Source: Fidelibacterota bacterium (GTDB lineage: Bacteria > Marinisomatota > Marinisomatia > Marinisomatales > UBA1611). Taken from it: DNA of 39,819 nt. This document shows positions 1 through 8,504 of the stretch, one piece after another (positions within the stretch are counted from its first letter, which is position 1; every line of letters starts with the position of its first letter). A program made the translations under genes and the position numbers. Where the stretch lies: contig PBAR01000001.1 in the NCBI GenBank assembly GCA_002718285.1, positions 353,301 through 393,119 of the forward strand, written 5' to 3'. A model generated the notes under the pieces. The model did no database searches. It saw nothing but the letters and a program-made list of their open reading frames with translations, and was not told where the DNA came from.

Positions 1-1043
1 CCTACTGTTTGATAATAGTTTGGATTATCTTTATCGAGGTTATCCACTTCTTCATTAACCATTCCTAAGATTCTATATGACATTGAATCAAGTGCATAAG
101 TCTGAATTATCATATCAGCTAATTTGCTCTTAATTGCACCAAAGTTTGCAATCGGTTGTCCAAACTGTATTCGCTCTTTTGCATAATTTACTGCATGATT
201 TATGGTGCATTTACATGCACCAACTAAGGAAGATCCAAATTTTAATCTTGTAATCCCTAGAACATTAAAAGCAACCTCAGCTCCTTTACCTATCTCATGT
301 ATTAAGTTTTTCTTCGGTACCATTACATCATTGAAAAACAACTGAACGGTAGAAGATCCTTTCATACCCATTTTTTTTTCTTCATTGCCAATCTCAAACC
401 CAGGCATTCCTTTTTCTAATATAAAGCAACTGAACTTATGCTCATCAACTTGGCAAAATACTGTGAACACATCTGCCCAGCTACCATTAGTAATAAAACT
501 TTTTTGACCGTTAAGTTTATAATGTTTACCATCGTCTGTTAAAATAGCCTGAGTTTTTCCTGACATAGCATCTGATCCTGCTGTGGGCTCAGTAAGCCCG
601 AATGCTCCAATCCATTGAGCCGATGCTAACTTTGGCAAATATTTCTTTTTTTGTTCATGTGTTCCAAACCATACAATTGCTAGGCTTCCAATGTTTATTT
701 GACAGCCGAAAGTAACCCCAAAAGAAGGTGATCCACAGTAAGCTAATTCTTCTTCAATAATTGCAGTGCTTACTTTATCCATTGGGCTACCACCATATTC
801 TTCAGGTATATTAATTCCTATAAGACCAAGCTCTCCCATTTCTTTCATTAATTTTAAGCTTAGAGCTGAATCATAGTGATTCAGTCGTTCCGCCAAAGGA
901 GCTATACGTTCTAAGGAAAATTTTCTGACCATTGCGCCGATTGCTTTTTGTTCTTCAGAAAATTTTTCCCTACAAAATATTTGAGAGCTATCAATGCTGC
1001 TATTTAAAAAGTTAGAATGTATTCGTTTGACGGATCTCTGCAT
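1..1043 (-). CDS. Acyl-CoA dehydrogenase, C-terminal part missing (window edge)
   Basis: Flavin-dependent acyl-CoA dehydrogenase that would introduce the 2,3 double bond of an acyl-CoA and pass electrons to EtfAB. About 347 residues are visible before the frame runs off the left edge. The N-terminus contains FSEEQKAIGAMVRKF, followed by the family signature GLTEPTAGSDA and NGQKSFITNG in the middle domain, then RIQFGQPIANFGAIKSKLAD in the C-terminal helical domain. The last visible part (MVNEEVDNLDKDNPNYYQ) resembles the extended VLCAD/ACAD9-like subfamily of about 580-600 residues, so perhaps 40% is missing. ATG at 1043 has an in-frame TAA just upstream, so the start is firm to within the first Met. 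It is the last visible gene of the minus-strand catabolic operon, 149 bases after the AtuD-like dehydrogenase. That gap is wider than the others, so it could have its own promoter. Family certain, substrate unknown. Confidence 0.9.
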   Translation of the reverse strand, partial: MQRSVKRIHSNFLNSSIDSSQIFCREKFSEEQKAIGAMVRKFSLERIAPLAERLNHYDSALSLKLMKEMGELGLIGINIPEEYGGSPMDKVSTAIIEEELAYCGSPSFGVTFGCQINIGSLAIVWFGTHEQKKKYLPKLASAQWIGAFGLTEPTAGSDAMSGKTQAILTDDGKHYKLNGQKSFITNGSWADVFTVFCQVDEHKFSCFILEKGMPGFEIGNEEKKMGMKGSSTVQLFFNDVMVPKKNLIHEIGKGAEVAFNVLGITRLKFGSSLVGACKCTINHAVNYAKERIQFGQPIANFGAIKSKLADMIIQTYALDSMSYRILGMVNEEVDNLDKDNPNYYQTV

Positions 1044-1192
1044 TTTATTTTAATCGGTGAGTTATTTTATCATACGGATTCACGATTCTATTAGGATAAT
1101 TTTTACTAGAAGCGAAATGCCCCATTTTCTCCAATGCTGATAGTATTCATAATGAAAAGGAATCTCAATTATTAAACTAACAAAATCTAATT

Positions 1193-2350
1193 TTATTTAA
1201 TTTTTTTATTTACCATCCCCATATGCTTACAAATAATCCCTAACATTATTTCATCTGCTCCTCCACCAATGGATCCTAAACGTCCGTCACGATATATTTT
1301 TGAAATTGGATTTTCCCATGTAAATCCCATACCTCCCCAATATTGTAAACATGTATCTGCAACTTCTCTTGTTAATCGGCCACTTTTTAACTTGGCCATG
1401 GAAGCAAGATAGGTCATATCTTTATTCGTGATGAATTGTTCACAAGCTCTATAGACTAATGAGCGCAACGCTTCAATCTCAGTCTGAAGTTCGGCTAATC
1501 GAAACTGGATAGCTTGATTATCGATTATTGGTTTTCCAAAAGTATTTCTATTCTTACAATATTCTATTGTTTGATTAATACAATTATCAAGAACTGCCAA
1601 AGCGCTCGCAGATAAAAAAATCCGTTCTTCCTGAAACTGCTGCATTTGTAATGTAAACCCTTCACATTCATTGCCAATTCTATATCGTTGTGGAATACGA
1701 ACATTATCAAAATAAACAGGGGCAGTGTCTGAAGAGCGCAACCCGATTTTATCTATTTTCTTGCCAACAGTTAAACCTTTTATTTTTGATGGGACAACAA
1801 CTAAAGACTTATTTTTATGAGATAGTCCATCACTGGTATTTACTAGAGTACAGAAAAAGTCTGCTTGCGTCGCATTTGTGATCCACATTTTTTGGCCGTT
1901 AATTAAGTAATCGTTTTTATCTTTTTTTGCGAAAGTCTTGATTGATGCTACATCTGATCCTGCTTCAGATTCGCTAATAGCAATAGCTGAAACATATTCT
2001 CCCGATATTGCTGGTTTTAAAAATTCGTTTTTCAATTCATCGGAGCCAAATCTATCAAGTGCAGGAGTTGCCATATCAGTTTGTACACCAATACTTGTAA
2101 CTACTCCACTATCATTTGCATGGCCTAAAGCTTCTGCAAAAACCATTCCATAACTATAATCAAGATTCATACCACCTGATTCATGACTTTTTGTTATTCC
2201 CAAAAGGTGCAGATCTCCCATTTTTTTAAATAGTTGGTGAGCAGGATAAATTCCTGCTTTTTCCCATTCTTCTGTATATGGTTTGATTTCATTCACTGCA
2301 AAATCTTTTACAGTCTTATACAGTGATTTATGTTCTTCAGTAAATCGCAT
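1193..2350 (-). CDS. Acyl-CoA dehydrogenase, AtuD (citronellyl-CoA dehydrogenase)-like
   Basis: A 385-residue, full-length acyl-CoA dehydrogenase. Signatures seen: AISESEAGSDVASIKTF (about residues 124-140), NGQKMWITNA (151-160), NTFGKPIIDNQAIQFRLAELQ, and a C-terminal block YRDGRLGSIGGGADEIML. That last block replaces the YEG(T) segment that carries the catalytic Glu of medium-chain enzymes. The base is instead likely Glu242 in FQEERIFL, at the position used by isovaleryl-CoA dehydrogenase. The SIGGGADE block is what I associate with AtuD of Pseudomonas, which oxidises citronellyl-CoA to geranyl-CoA. It starts 17 bases after the hydratase gene stops and lies in the same operon as AtuA, carboxyltransferase and glutaconyl-CoA-type hydratase genes, which fits a branched, isoprenoid-like substrate. 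Family certain; the AtuD assignment rests on motif and context. Confidence 0.88.
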   Translation of the reverse strand: MRFTEEHKSLYKTVKDFAVNEIKPYTEEWEKAGIYPAHQLFKKMGDLHLLGITKSHESGGMNLDYSYGMVFAEALGHANDSGVVTSIGVQTDMATPALDRFGSDELKNEFLKPAISGEYVSAIAISESEAGSDVASIKTFAKKDKNDYLINGQKMWITNATQADFFCTLVNTSDGLSHKNKSLVVVPSKIKGLTVGKKIDKIGLRSSDTAPVYFDNVRIPQRYRIGNECEGFTLQMQQFQEERIFLSASALAVLDNCINQTIEYCKNRNTFGKPIIDNQAIQFRLAELQTEIEALRSLVYRACEQFITNKDMTYLASMAKLKSGRLTREVADTCLQYWGGMGFTWENPISKIYRDGRLGSIGGGADEIMLGIICKHMGMVNKKIK

Positions 2351-2367
2351 AAATAATTTCTATAATA

Positions 2368-3168
2368 TTATCTTTGTTTATTCCAATAAGGTGTTCTTTT
2401 TTCAAAAAAAGATGCAAAACCTTCGCGCCCTTCTTGATGTAAAATACAATCTGCAAATAATTCAGCTGCTTTTTCTGGATTTAATACATCATTTTTCGAT
2501 AAAATTTTCTTTGTTATTGCAACAGCATTAGGAGAACATTTTTTTACTTTTTCTTTTATATTTTTAATATGTTCATCTAATTCAATTTTTGTTTTAGCTA
2601 GATAATCTGCCATTCCTATTTCATATGCTTTTTGGCCATTAAATGAGCTTCCTAAAAGCATAAGTTTTCTTGCTTGAGCATAGCCGAGACGGTTTAAAAC
2701 ATAGGGCGCAATTTGAGCTGGCGTTAAACCAATTTTTGTCTCTGTTAATGCATATCGTGCATCATTCATCGTAATTAGAATGTCAGTTGCACATGCAATC
2801 CCAAAAGCACCAGCCATTGCGGCACCTTCAACAGCTGAAACAGTAATCTGTGGTGCTTTACTGATTTGTTTAAAAATAGAGCCAGCCTTCATACTCATAT
2901 CAAGAGCCAATTCTCGAGCGTTTTCACCTGCTACAGCTATTTTTTTTATTTCCTCTAAATCCACCCCAGCACAGAAAAAACCTCCTTTCCCTCGAAAAAT
3001 TATTCCTCTAATTGATCTGTCTGATTCTACAGATGTTAATGTTTTCTTTATATCCATTAATAATCCATCTGAAAGAGCATTACGTTTCTCTGGCCGATTA
3101 AACCAAATAGTTATCCAACCGTTTTCTTGAGAAAGAATACAATATTTTGTTTCGGGAGTTTTTGTCAT
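2368..3168 (-). CDS. Enoyl-CoA hydratase/isomerase family, AtuE/LiuC (glutaconyl-CoA hydratase)-like
   Basis: A 266-residue crotonase-fold protein, normal length for the family. The oxyanion-hole segment FFCAGVDLEEI (about 64-74) and the second oxyanion segment GAAMAGAFGIACATD (115-129) are present. At the position of the first catalytic Glu of ordinary enoyl-CoA hydratases there is Gly123. The second acid, Glu143 in ALTETKIGLTPAQIAPYV, is kept. Loss of the first Glu and the 'GLxPAxIxPYV' segment are typical of methylglutaconyl-CoA hydratase (LiuC) and isohexenylglutaconyl-CoA hydratase (AtuE), which hydrate the carboxylated product of the neighbouring carboxyltransferase. The gene sits 15 bases downstream of that carboxyltransferase and 17 bases upstream of the AtuD-like dehydrogenase. 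So the steps dehydrogenation, carboxylation and hydration are all encoded together. Whether the chain is C5 or longer cannot be read from this protein. Confidence 0.88.
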   Translation of the reverse strand: MTKTPETKYCILSQENGWITIWFNRPEKRNALSDGLLMDIKKTLTSVESDRSIRGIIFRGKGGFFCAGVDLEEIKKIAVAGENARELALDMSMKAGSIFKQISKAPQITVSAVEGAAMAGAFGIACATDILITMNDARYALTETKIGLTPAQIAPYVLNRLGYAQARKLMLLGSSFNGQKAYEIGMADYLAKTKIELDEHIKNIKEKVKKCSPNAVAITKKILSKNDVLNPEKAAELFADCILHQEGREGFASFFEKRTPYWNKQR

Positions 3169-3183
3169 ATTATCATCCTTTCA

Positions 3184-4806
3184 TTACATTCTGGCAATAC
3201 CAAAGCTATTTGGTTTTAGTCTTCGATTTAGTGCTTCTATACATGTTTTTAAAACAAAAGATAAAACTTTTCTTGTATCTCTTGGATCAATAATTCCCTG
3301 GTCCAATACGCGTCCCGATGTATAAAATATATCTGATTGTTTTTCATAAAGTTTTAAAATCTTTTCTTCCTGTTTTTTCATTTGATCTTCATCAATCTCT
3401 TTCCCTTTTCGCTTGGCAGAAGATGTCATAACAGTACACATTGTGGATGCTGCTTGTTTACCACCCATGACTCCAATTTTTGCATTAGGCCAGGAAAAAA
3501 GAAAATCGGGTTTATATGCATAGCCACACATGCCATAATTACCAGCTCCAAAACTGGCTCCAATATATAATGTTATTTTTGGTACTCTTACATTTGAAAC
3601 TGCTTGTATCATTTTTGCACCATGCTTGATCATTCCATCTTGTTCATATTTTTTACCGACCATATATCCAGTGACATTATTCAAAAAAATTAATGGGATG
3701 TCAGCTTGATCGCATAATTGTATAAACTGGGTTGCTTTAGTTGCTCCATTTGTATCTATAGGTCCATTATTTCCTAGTATCCCAACAGAATATCCCTCTA
3801 TTTCTGCTTGAACACACACCATTGTGATACCATATTTTGGTTTTACCTCAATAAAATCTGAGTTATCCGTGATTCTGGCAATAACTTCTTTTATGTTATA
3901 GCCACGCATAAAATCTTCAGAAACTATACCAGGTATTTCTTTACAGCTAAAAACAGGATCACGGAAATTTTTTCTTTTTGGAAGATTACACCTTTCATTC
4001 CAATTCAAACGGTAAACGACATCACGTGCTATTTCCAACGCTTGGGAATCATCCTCGGCCAAATATTCTACTAGACCAGTTACAACAGAATGCATCTGTG
4101 CACCACCTAATTCTTCATTGCTTGTTTCTTCTCCTGTAGCAGCTTTTAATAAAGCAGGGCCTGCTAGAGCTGCCATACCTCTGTTTTTTACTCCAATAAC
4201 ATAATCACTCATGCCTGGAGCATATGCGCCACCTGCGGTGGATAATCCATGGAGTACTGCAATAACAGGTATCCCTGCTGCACTTAATTTTGCTTTTCCA
4301 TAAAACATTCCCCCTCCATGAGACCATACATCGACTGTATAGTTCAATAAATTGATTCCTGCACTTTCAACAAGATGAACAAATGGTAATTTTTGTTTCA
4401 GTGCAACATCAATGCAACCAAGTGCTTTTTCTACAGTTTTTCCCGTAATCGCTCCAGCACTTATGCCGCTATCATCTACCATGACCAAGCAGCGTATACC
4501 ACTGACAAAACCAATACCAGTAATGATATTACCTCCAGGGATACTTGTTTCTGGATTTGGATCGTCTACCAGATAATTAGCCATATTGTACAATTCCAAA
4601 AATTCGGATTCTGGGTCAAGTAATGCATTAAGTCGGTCACGTGGTGTGAGCTGACCACGTTCTTCAAAGCGTTGACGTTTTTTATCTGAAGTGTCTTTTG
4701 CTCTTTTTACCAATTTATTTGTTTTGTCAATCAAATTCATCATTGTTGCTTGATTCTGAGTAAAATTTTTTGATTGTGTATCGACTTTTGATTGAAATAT
4801 TGGCAT
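3184..4806 (-). CDS. Acyl-CoA carboxylase carboxyltransferase (beta) subunit, geranyl-CoA carboxylase-like
   Basis: A 540-residue biotin-dependent carboxyltransferase with the two crotonase-like halves of the PccB/MccB family. It would transfer carboxybiotin CO2 to the gamma-methyl carbon of a 3-methyl-enoyl-CoA. Landmarks: RGQLTPRDRLNALLDPESEF (N-terminus), STAGGAYAPGMSDY (about 189-202), GGAQMH, IPLIFLNNVTGYMVGKKYE and GASFGAGNYGMCGYAYKPDF. Between conserved His163 and the following GIP segment the sequence is WSHGGGMFYG. By hand alignment, Gly164 occupies the place of the Phe that closes the pocket in 3-methylcrotonyl-CoA carboxylase (Phe191 in Pseudomonas, from memory). Geranyl-CoA carboxylase has Gly there, opening the pocket for a longer chain. 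The biotin carboxylase/biotin carrier alpha subunit is not in the window. The start could also be Met22 or Met23. It lies 3 bases after the TIGR03084-type gene. Confidence 0.88.
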   Translation of the reverse strand: MPIFQSKVDTQSKNFTQNQATMMNLIDKTNKLVKRAKDTSDKKRQRFEERGQLTPRDRLNALLDPESEFLELYNMANYLVDDPNPETSIPGGNIITGIGFVSGIRCLVMVDDSGISAGAITGKTVEKALGCIDVALKQKLPFVHLVESAGINLLNYTVDVWSHGGGMFYGKAKLSAAGIPVIAVLHGLSTAGGAYAPGMSDYVIGVKNRGMAALAGPALLKAATGEETSNEELGGAQMHSVVTGLVEYLAEDDSQALEIARDVVYRLNWNERCNLPKRKNFRDPVFSCKEIPGIVSEDFMRGYNIKEVIARITDNSDFIEVKPKYGITMVCVQAEIEGYSVGILGNNGPIDTNGATKATQFIQLCDQADIPLIFLNNVTGYMVGKKYEQDGMIKHGAKMIQAVSNVRVPKITLYIGASFGAGNYGMCGYAYKPDFLFSWPNAKIGVMGGKQAASTMCTVMTSSAKRKGKEIDEDQMKKQEEKILKLYEKQSDIFYTSGRVLDQGIIDPRDTRKVLSFVLKTCIEALNRRLKPNSFGIARM

Positions 4807-4809
4807 TTT

Positions 4810-5631
4810 TTAATCCTTTTGATTAGTGTTTTGAAATTTAATGCCTCTTGTACCTGGCTTAGGTGGATTCACAGGAGGACCGGCAAAACATTGTGCGATA
4901 GACAGCCATTTATTCGCTACCTGGCCTTTAATATTTAATGTTGTATCAGCTACATTTCTTACCTGCGTAACCACAAAACAAAAATCTAGCGCATCACCTT
5001 CAATTGAGTTTGATTTACTTGGTTTATTCCATTCCCAGATTTCACCCGAAGGTGCTTTAAGCCTTAAAAAAGGAGGAAATCCAGGGATAGGCAATTTTCT
5101 GTTTATAAATGTCCACTCAAAGGTTTTCACTCCTATCGTAGCTACGTTAAAGATCCGATCAGTAAATATTCTTTGTTGTTCCATAAGATCATAGATTGCT
5201 TGCAGGTGCGCCCAGGTTTCCATATACCTTGCTGTTGTAAACATTTTTAATCCCATATCGGGACCAAACCACGAGAGACGAATTTTTGGATCAGAGTTTC
5301 CTAGAATCTTTGATAATGAAGTAAAAGTAGTGTACCAATTTTTTTGAAGCTCATGAGATGAAACATTTTTGAATCTTTCTGCAGCAATTTCTTGAGAACT
5401 TTTCCCATTATTAAAACAATCGATAAACAATTTTTTTCCTTTATTAAATTCATTTTTTTCATTTACTGAAGCTAATGAAAGCAAATCAAAGTAATGAAGA
5501 TGGGCAATAATATCCCTAGGAGTCCAATTTTTAAAATCTGTGTTTTTATTCCAATCTTTTGGTTTCAGCGTTTTTAAAAATTCATTAATAATTTCGCCTT
5601 CTTTAATTAAATCTTCAGCTACTTTAAGCAT
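4810..5631 (-). CDS. TIGR03084-type protein, DinB/maleylpyruvate isomerase-like fold
   Basis: A 273-residue protein matching what I know as the TIGR03084 family, a relative of the mycothiol-dependent maleylpyruvate isomerase/DinB four-helix bundle. The N-terminal signature WTPRDIIAHLHYFDLLS (about 36-52) and the later TARYMETWAHLQAIYDLM (133-150) supply candidate metal ligands His46 (or His44), Glu138 and His142. The four-residue Glu-His spacing is as in DinB-like metal sites. Its biochemical role is not known to me. Genes of this family are often found beside AtuA and acyl-CoA carboxylase beta subunits, as here (25 bases after AtuA, 3 bases before the carboxyltransferase), so it probably belongs to the same branched acyl-CoA pathway. 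No signal peptide or membrane segment. Starts at ATG 5631. Confidence 0.8.
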   Translation of the reverse strand: MLKVAEDLIKEGEIINEFLKTLKPKDWNKNTDFKNWTPRDIIAHLHYFDLLSLASVNEKNEFNKGKKLFIDCFNNGKSSQEIAAERFKNVSSHELQKNWYTTFTSLSKILGNSDPKIRLSWFGPDMGLKMFTTARYMETWAHLQAIYDLMEQQRIFTDRIFNVATIGVKTFEWTFINRKLPIPGFPPFLRLKAPSGEIWEWNKPSKSNSIEGDALDFCFVVTQVRNVADTTLNIKGQVANKWLSIAQCFAGPPVNPPKPGTRGIKFQNTNQKD

Positions 5632-5656
5632 ACAAGGATATTATAATTTAGAGTCA

Positions 5657-7447
5657 TTAATTGTTTACCTCATTTGCAATTTTTTTAGTTACTGGAATCT
5701 CATATTCTAATAATTGCTGAGCGTATGCTTTCCCTTGAGGATCAATGTTTAAACTTGCCATGCCTCCTCCTCCTAGGGAATTTTTTAAGACAAAGTTAAT
5801 CCCATTAATTCCTGGAACATCCCAACGTTCCACGGTTCCTTTTAGAACATGATTAAAATATTTACCCACTGATTCTGATGTTAGCGCTGATTGAATATAA
5901 GGAAGGTATTCTGGTTTTCTTGAGATTACCCCAATATTTGCGTGATCTCCTTTATCACCACTGCGGGCAAATGCAATTTTAATGAGAGGGACTGATGTTT
6001 TTGTCTCTTCTATATCATGTAAGATTTTTGAATATGTATTTTTATTTTTAGAATAGTATTTTCCTGAATTGGCAATCATGATTTTATGCGTTCGATCATT
6101 TAGATTTACTTTAACAGATACTTGATCTTTAGGTAGTAAAAAAGAAAATAAATGTATAGATGGAGATACTTTTGGTCTTCCACCAAGAAAATTTATAACA
6201 CCTGCAGCCATTCCTGTTGATGCTTGTGCCATCTCCCGCGATAATATTATTAATGCATTTTTTTCGTAGTGGGTTGCTATTAGTCTCAATACAATTTCTT
6301 TCGTATTATTTCTTGAATAATTTGGACCGTAAATAGAATCTGTTCCAAGAAAGTCATAAGATGTATTTGTAAAATCATCGAAACCGTTTTCTTTTAGGAT
6401 ACAACGGGTTTTTTTAATAATAGCTTTTGCGATTAATTTCCCTTTTCTTTTAGCATGTATTCCACCGATAACTAGTGTACCTATAATGCGATAACCATTC
6501 ATATATGTTGCTGAAACTTTATATTTATTGGTTGGAGGGAATCCCTTTGCCCCTTTTACAAATACTTTATTATTACCAAGATCTTGAATACTAACGTGAC
6601 TAAAGTCACAAACAACGTCTGGTAAAATATATTCAGAAGGATTTCCAATCTCATATAAAAATTGTTCAGCAACTGTTCCAAAGGTTACCATTCCTCCAGT
6701 ATCATTTGGCTTAGAGACAATAAATTCCCCTTTGGGATTGACTTCAACTATGGGGAAACCCATATCATCGAAACCTTTTACTTGTTGCCAATCAGTAAAA
6801 TTTCCACCAGTACATTGGGCACCACATTCAATAATATGACCTGCAAGACTGCCATTTGCTAGTAGATCATAATCAGTATCAGCCCAATTAAACTCATGCA
6901 TTAATGGAGCAAGTACCAAAGCGCTGTCAACACACCTTCCAGTGATAATTATATCAGCACCTTTTCCAAGAGCTGCTACAATTCCAGCAGTTCCTAGGTA
7001 AGCATTAATGCTTAGACATGAATTTGGAATTGGTTTTTTGCTTTCCATTTCACTAATTCCTGATTCTTCAAATTGATTTAATTGATTAAGAAGATTATCA
7101 CCTTTTACAACTGCAATATTTAATTTAACATCTACTTTTTCTGCCTGACGAATCAATTCAAGTCTGCAGGCGTCAAGATTAATTCCTCCTGCATTTGAGA
7201 TTACTTTAATTTTTTTTTCTTTTATTTGCTTGAAGAGTGGTTTCAATTGTTCTACAAAATCAGTTGCATAACCCATTTCCAGATTTTTCATTTTTGCTGC
7301 GGCAAGTATAGACATAGTGACTTCTGCCAAAAAATCGAAAACCAAATAATCTATATTCCCTTTTTGTACAAGCTGTTTTGCTGCAGTAGATGTGTCGCCC
7401 CAAAAAGCAGAAGCGCAACCAATTCTAATTTTTTTTTCTTTATCCAC
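5657..7447 (-). CDS. Acyclic terpene utilization AtuA family protein
   Basis: A 596-residue protein with both parts of the AtuA family. The N-terminal DUF1446 domain starts IRIGCASAFWGDTSTAA (about 7-23) and continues with ADIIITGRCVDSALVLAPL and GAQCTGGNFTDW. The C-terminal small domain of about 110 residues contains ARSGDKGDHANIGVI and ends near GGGGMASLN. AtuA is required for citronellol/geraniol use in Pseudomonas and is proposed to act on the 3-hydroxy-3-isohexenylglutaryl-CoA stage. Its exact reaction is unsettled. The start codon is GTG (7447): the frame has an in-frame TAA a few codons upstream and no ATG until well inside the domain. It begins 9 bases after the nitronate monooxygenase-like gene. 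This is the strongest single marker for an acyclic-terpene-type pathway in this operon. Confidence 0.92.
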   Translation of the reverse strand: MDKEKKIRIGCASAFWGDTSTAAKQLVQKGNIDYLVFDFLAEVTMSILAAAKMKNLEMGYATDFVEQLKPLFKQIKEKKIKVISNAGGINLDACRLELIRQAEKVDVKLNIAVVKGDNLLNQLNQFEESGISEMESKKPIPNSCLSINAYLGTAGIVAALGKGADIIITGRCVDSALVLAPLMHEFNWADTDYDLLANGSLAGHIIECGAQCTGGNFTDWQQVKGFDDMGFPIVEVNPKGEFIVSKPNDTGGMVTFGTVAEQFLYEIGNPSEYILPDVVCDFSHVSIQDLGNNKVFVKGAKGFPPTNKYKVSATYMNGYRIIGTLVIGGIHAKRKGKLIAKAIIKKTRCILKENGFDDFTNTSYDFLGTDSIYGPNYSRNNTKEIVLRLIATHYEKNALIILSREMAQASTGMAAGVINFLGGRPKVSPSIHLFSFLLPKDQVSVKVNLNDRTHKIMIANSGKYYSKNKNTYSKILHDIEETKTSVPLIKIAFARSGDKGDHANIGVISRKPEYLPYIQSALTSESVGKYFNHVLKGTVERWDVPGINGINFVLKNSLGGGGMASLNIDPQGKAYAQQLLEYEIPVTKKIANEVNN

Positions 7448-7456
7448 CAGTTTTAT

Positions 7457-8470
7457 TTAAATGTTTTGAGTGTTATTTAATAATAACGATTCTCCAAGTC
7501 GGCGCATAATTGTAGTAGCTGATTCAATACTTTTGACTGTCTCTACACTTTTCCCTGCAGAGTAATATAGTTTCTTTTTTTGTATATTTTTTGAATTATT
7601 ATTTTTAGATAAATATTTCAAGCGTATAAATGAATTAAGATTAAGAATCATTCTGGCTTGATGTTTGAAACGACTATTTAGCAATTTTCGAAAAAGCCAT
7701 GAGTTCTTCTCTCGATAATTATTTGATTTAATAACCGAAACTGGTACGCCAGTCAGTCTAGTGGTAGAAACAATATCATCTTCTGAAGAATCAACAATTG
7801 CATCTTTATAATCTTCTGGTGTATTACACTCTATAGTTGCGATAAATCTGGTTCCCATTTGAACACCATCATATCCTATTTTCATTGCTAATGATAATTC
7901 TTTTTCACTGCCGATTCCACCAGCACAAATAAGGGGAAGTTCTAGATCCCAAAGTGCATCAAACATATTTTTCATGGAATCAGGACCTAAGTGTCCACCA
8001 GCCCGATTATTTACACATATAAGCCCATCAACGCCACAGTCTTGCCCTTTTTGTGCCCAATAACGATTAGTGACATCATGATAAACATAACCGCCAAGTT
8101 GATGAACTTTTTCACATACCCAGTCTGGTTTACCAAGAGATGTAACAAAAAATCGTATTCCTTCTTCCAATGCAATGTCAATCCAGGATGACATACGATC
8201 TATATATTTTTTACTTCCTTTTTCGATCAGTGCGTTAAATCCAATAGGCTTATCTGTAAGACTTCGAATATATTTTATTCCTTCTCTCAAATCATATCCA
8301 TGTACATAGGTCATACTCACAGGTTGAAGGATTGCTATCCCGCCACCTTCAGATGCAGCTGCTACCAATTCAGGGTTAGAGCATGGATACATTGCTCCGC
8401 ATATAATTGGAAACTTAACCTTGGCATGTTTGATTAAACGATTATTTAGTTTTTCTGACTTATCATTCAT
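7457..8470 (-). CDS. Nitronate monooxygenase (2-nitropropane dioxygenase)-like FMN protein
   Basis: A 337-residue TIM-barrel flavoprotein. The start PIICGAMYPCSNPELVAAASEGGGIAILQP corresponds to the conserved strand 1 region (reported here in two parts: PIICGAMYPCSNPELVAA and SEGGGIAILQP). Phosphate/FMN-binding motifs follow: NNRAGGHLGP (about 154-163), CAGGIGSEKEL (182-192) and GVQMGTRFIA (202-211). The family includes true nitronate monooxygenases and enoyl-reductase-like flavoproteins such as FabK. In acyl-CoA degradation operons its members often have no proven role. Here it lies 34 bases downstream of the FadJ-type gene and 9 bases upstream of atuA. A redox step on an unsaturated branched acyl-CoA is possible but is only inference. 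The last 50 residues are lysine- and asparagine-rich and less conserved. Its ATG at 8470 is clear. Confidence 0.82.
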   Translation of the reverse strand: MNDKSEKLNNRLIKHAKVKFPIICGAMYPCSNPELVAAASEGGGIAILQPVSMTYVHGYDLREGIKYIRSLTDKPIGFNALIEKGSKKYIDRMSSWIDIALEEGIRFFVTSLGKPDWVCEKVHQLGGYVYHDVTNRYWAQKGQDCGVDGLICVNNRAGGHLGPDSMKNMFDALWDLELPLICAGGIGSEKELSLAMKIGYDGVQMGTRFIATIECNTPEDYKDAIVDSSEDDIVSTTRLTGVPVSVIKSNNYREKNSWLFRKLLNSRFKHQARMILNLNSFIRLKYLSKNNNSKNIQKKKLYYSAGKSVETVKSIESATTIMRRLGESLLLNNTQNI

Positions 8471-8504
8471 TATGAAGCCTATATAATTGCATAACCTGTT
8501 AATA

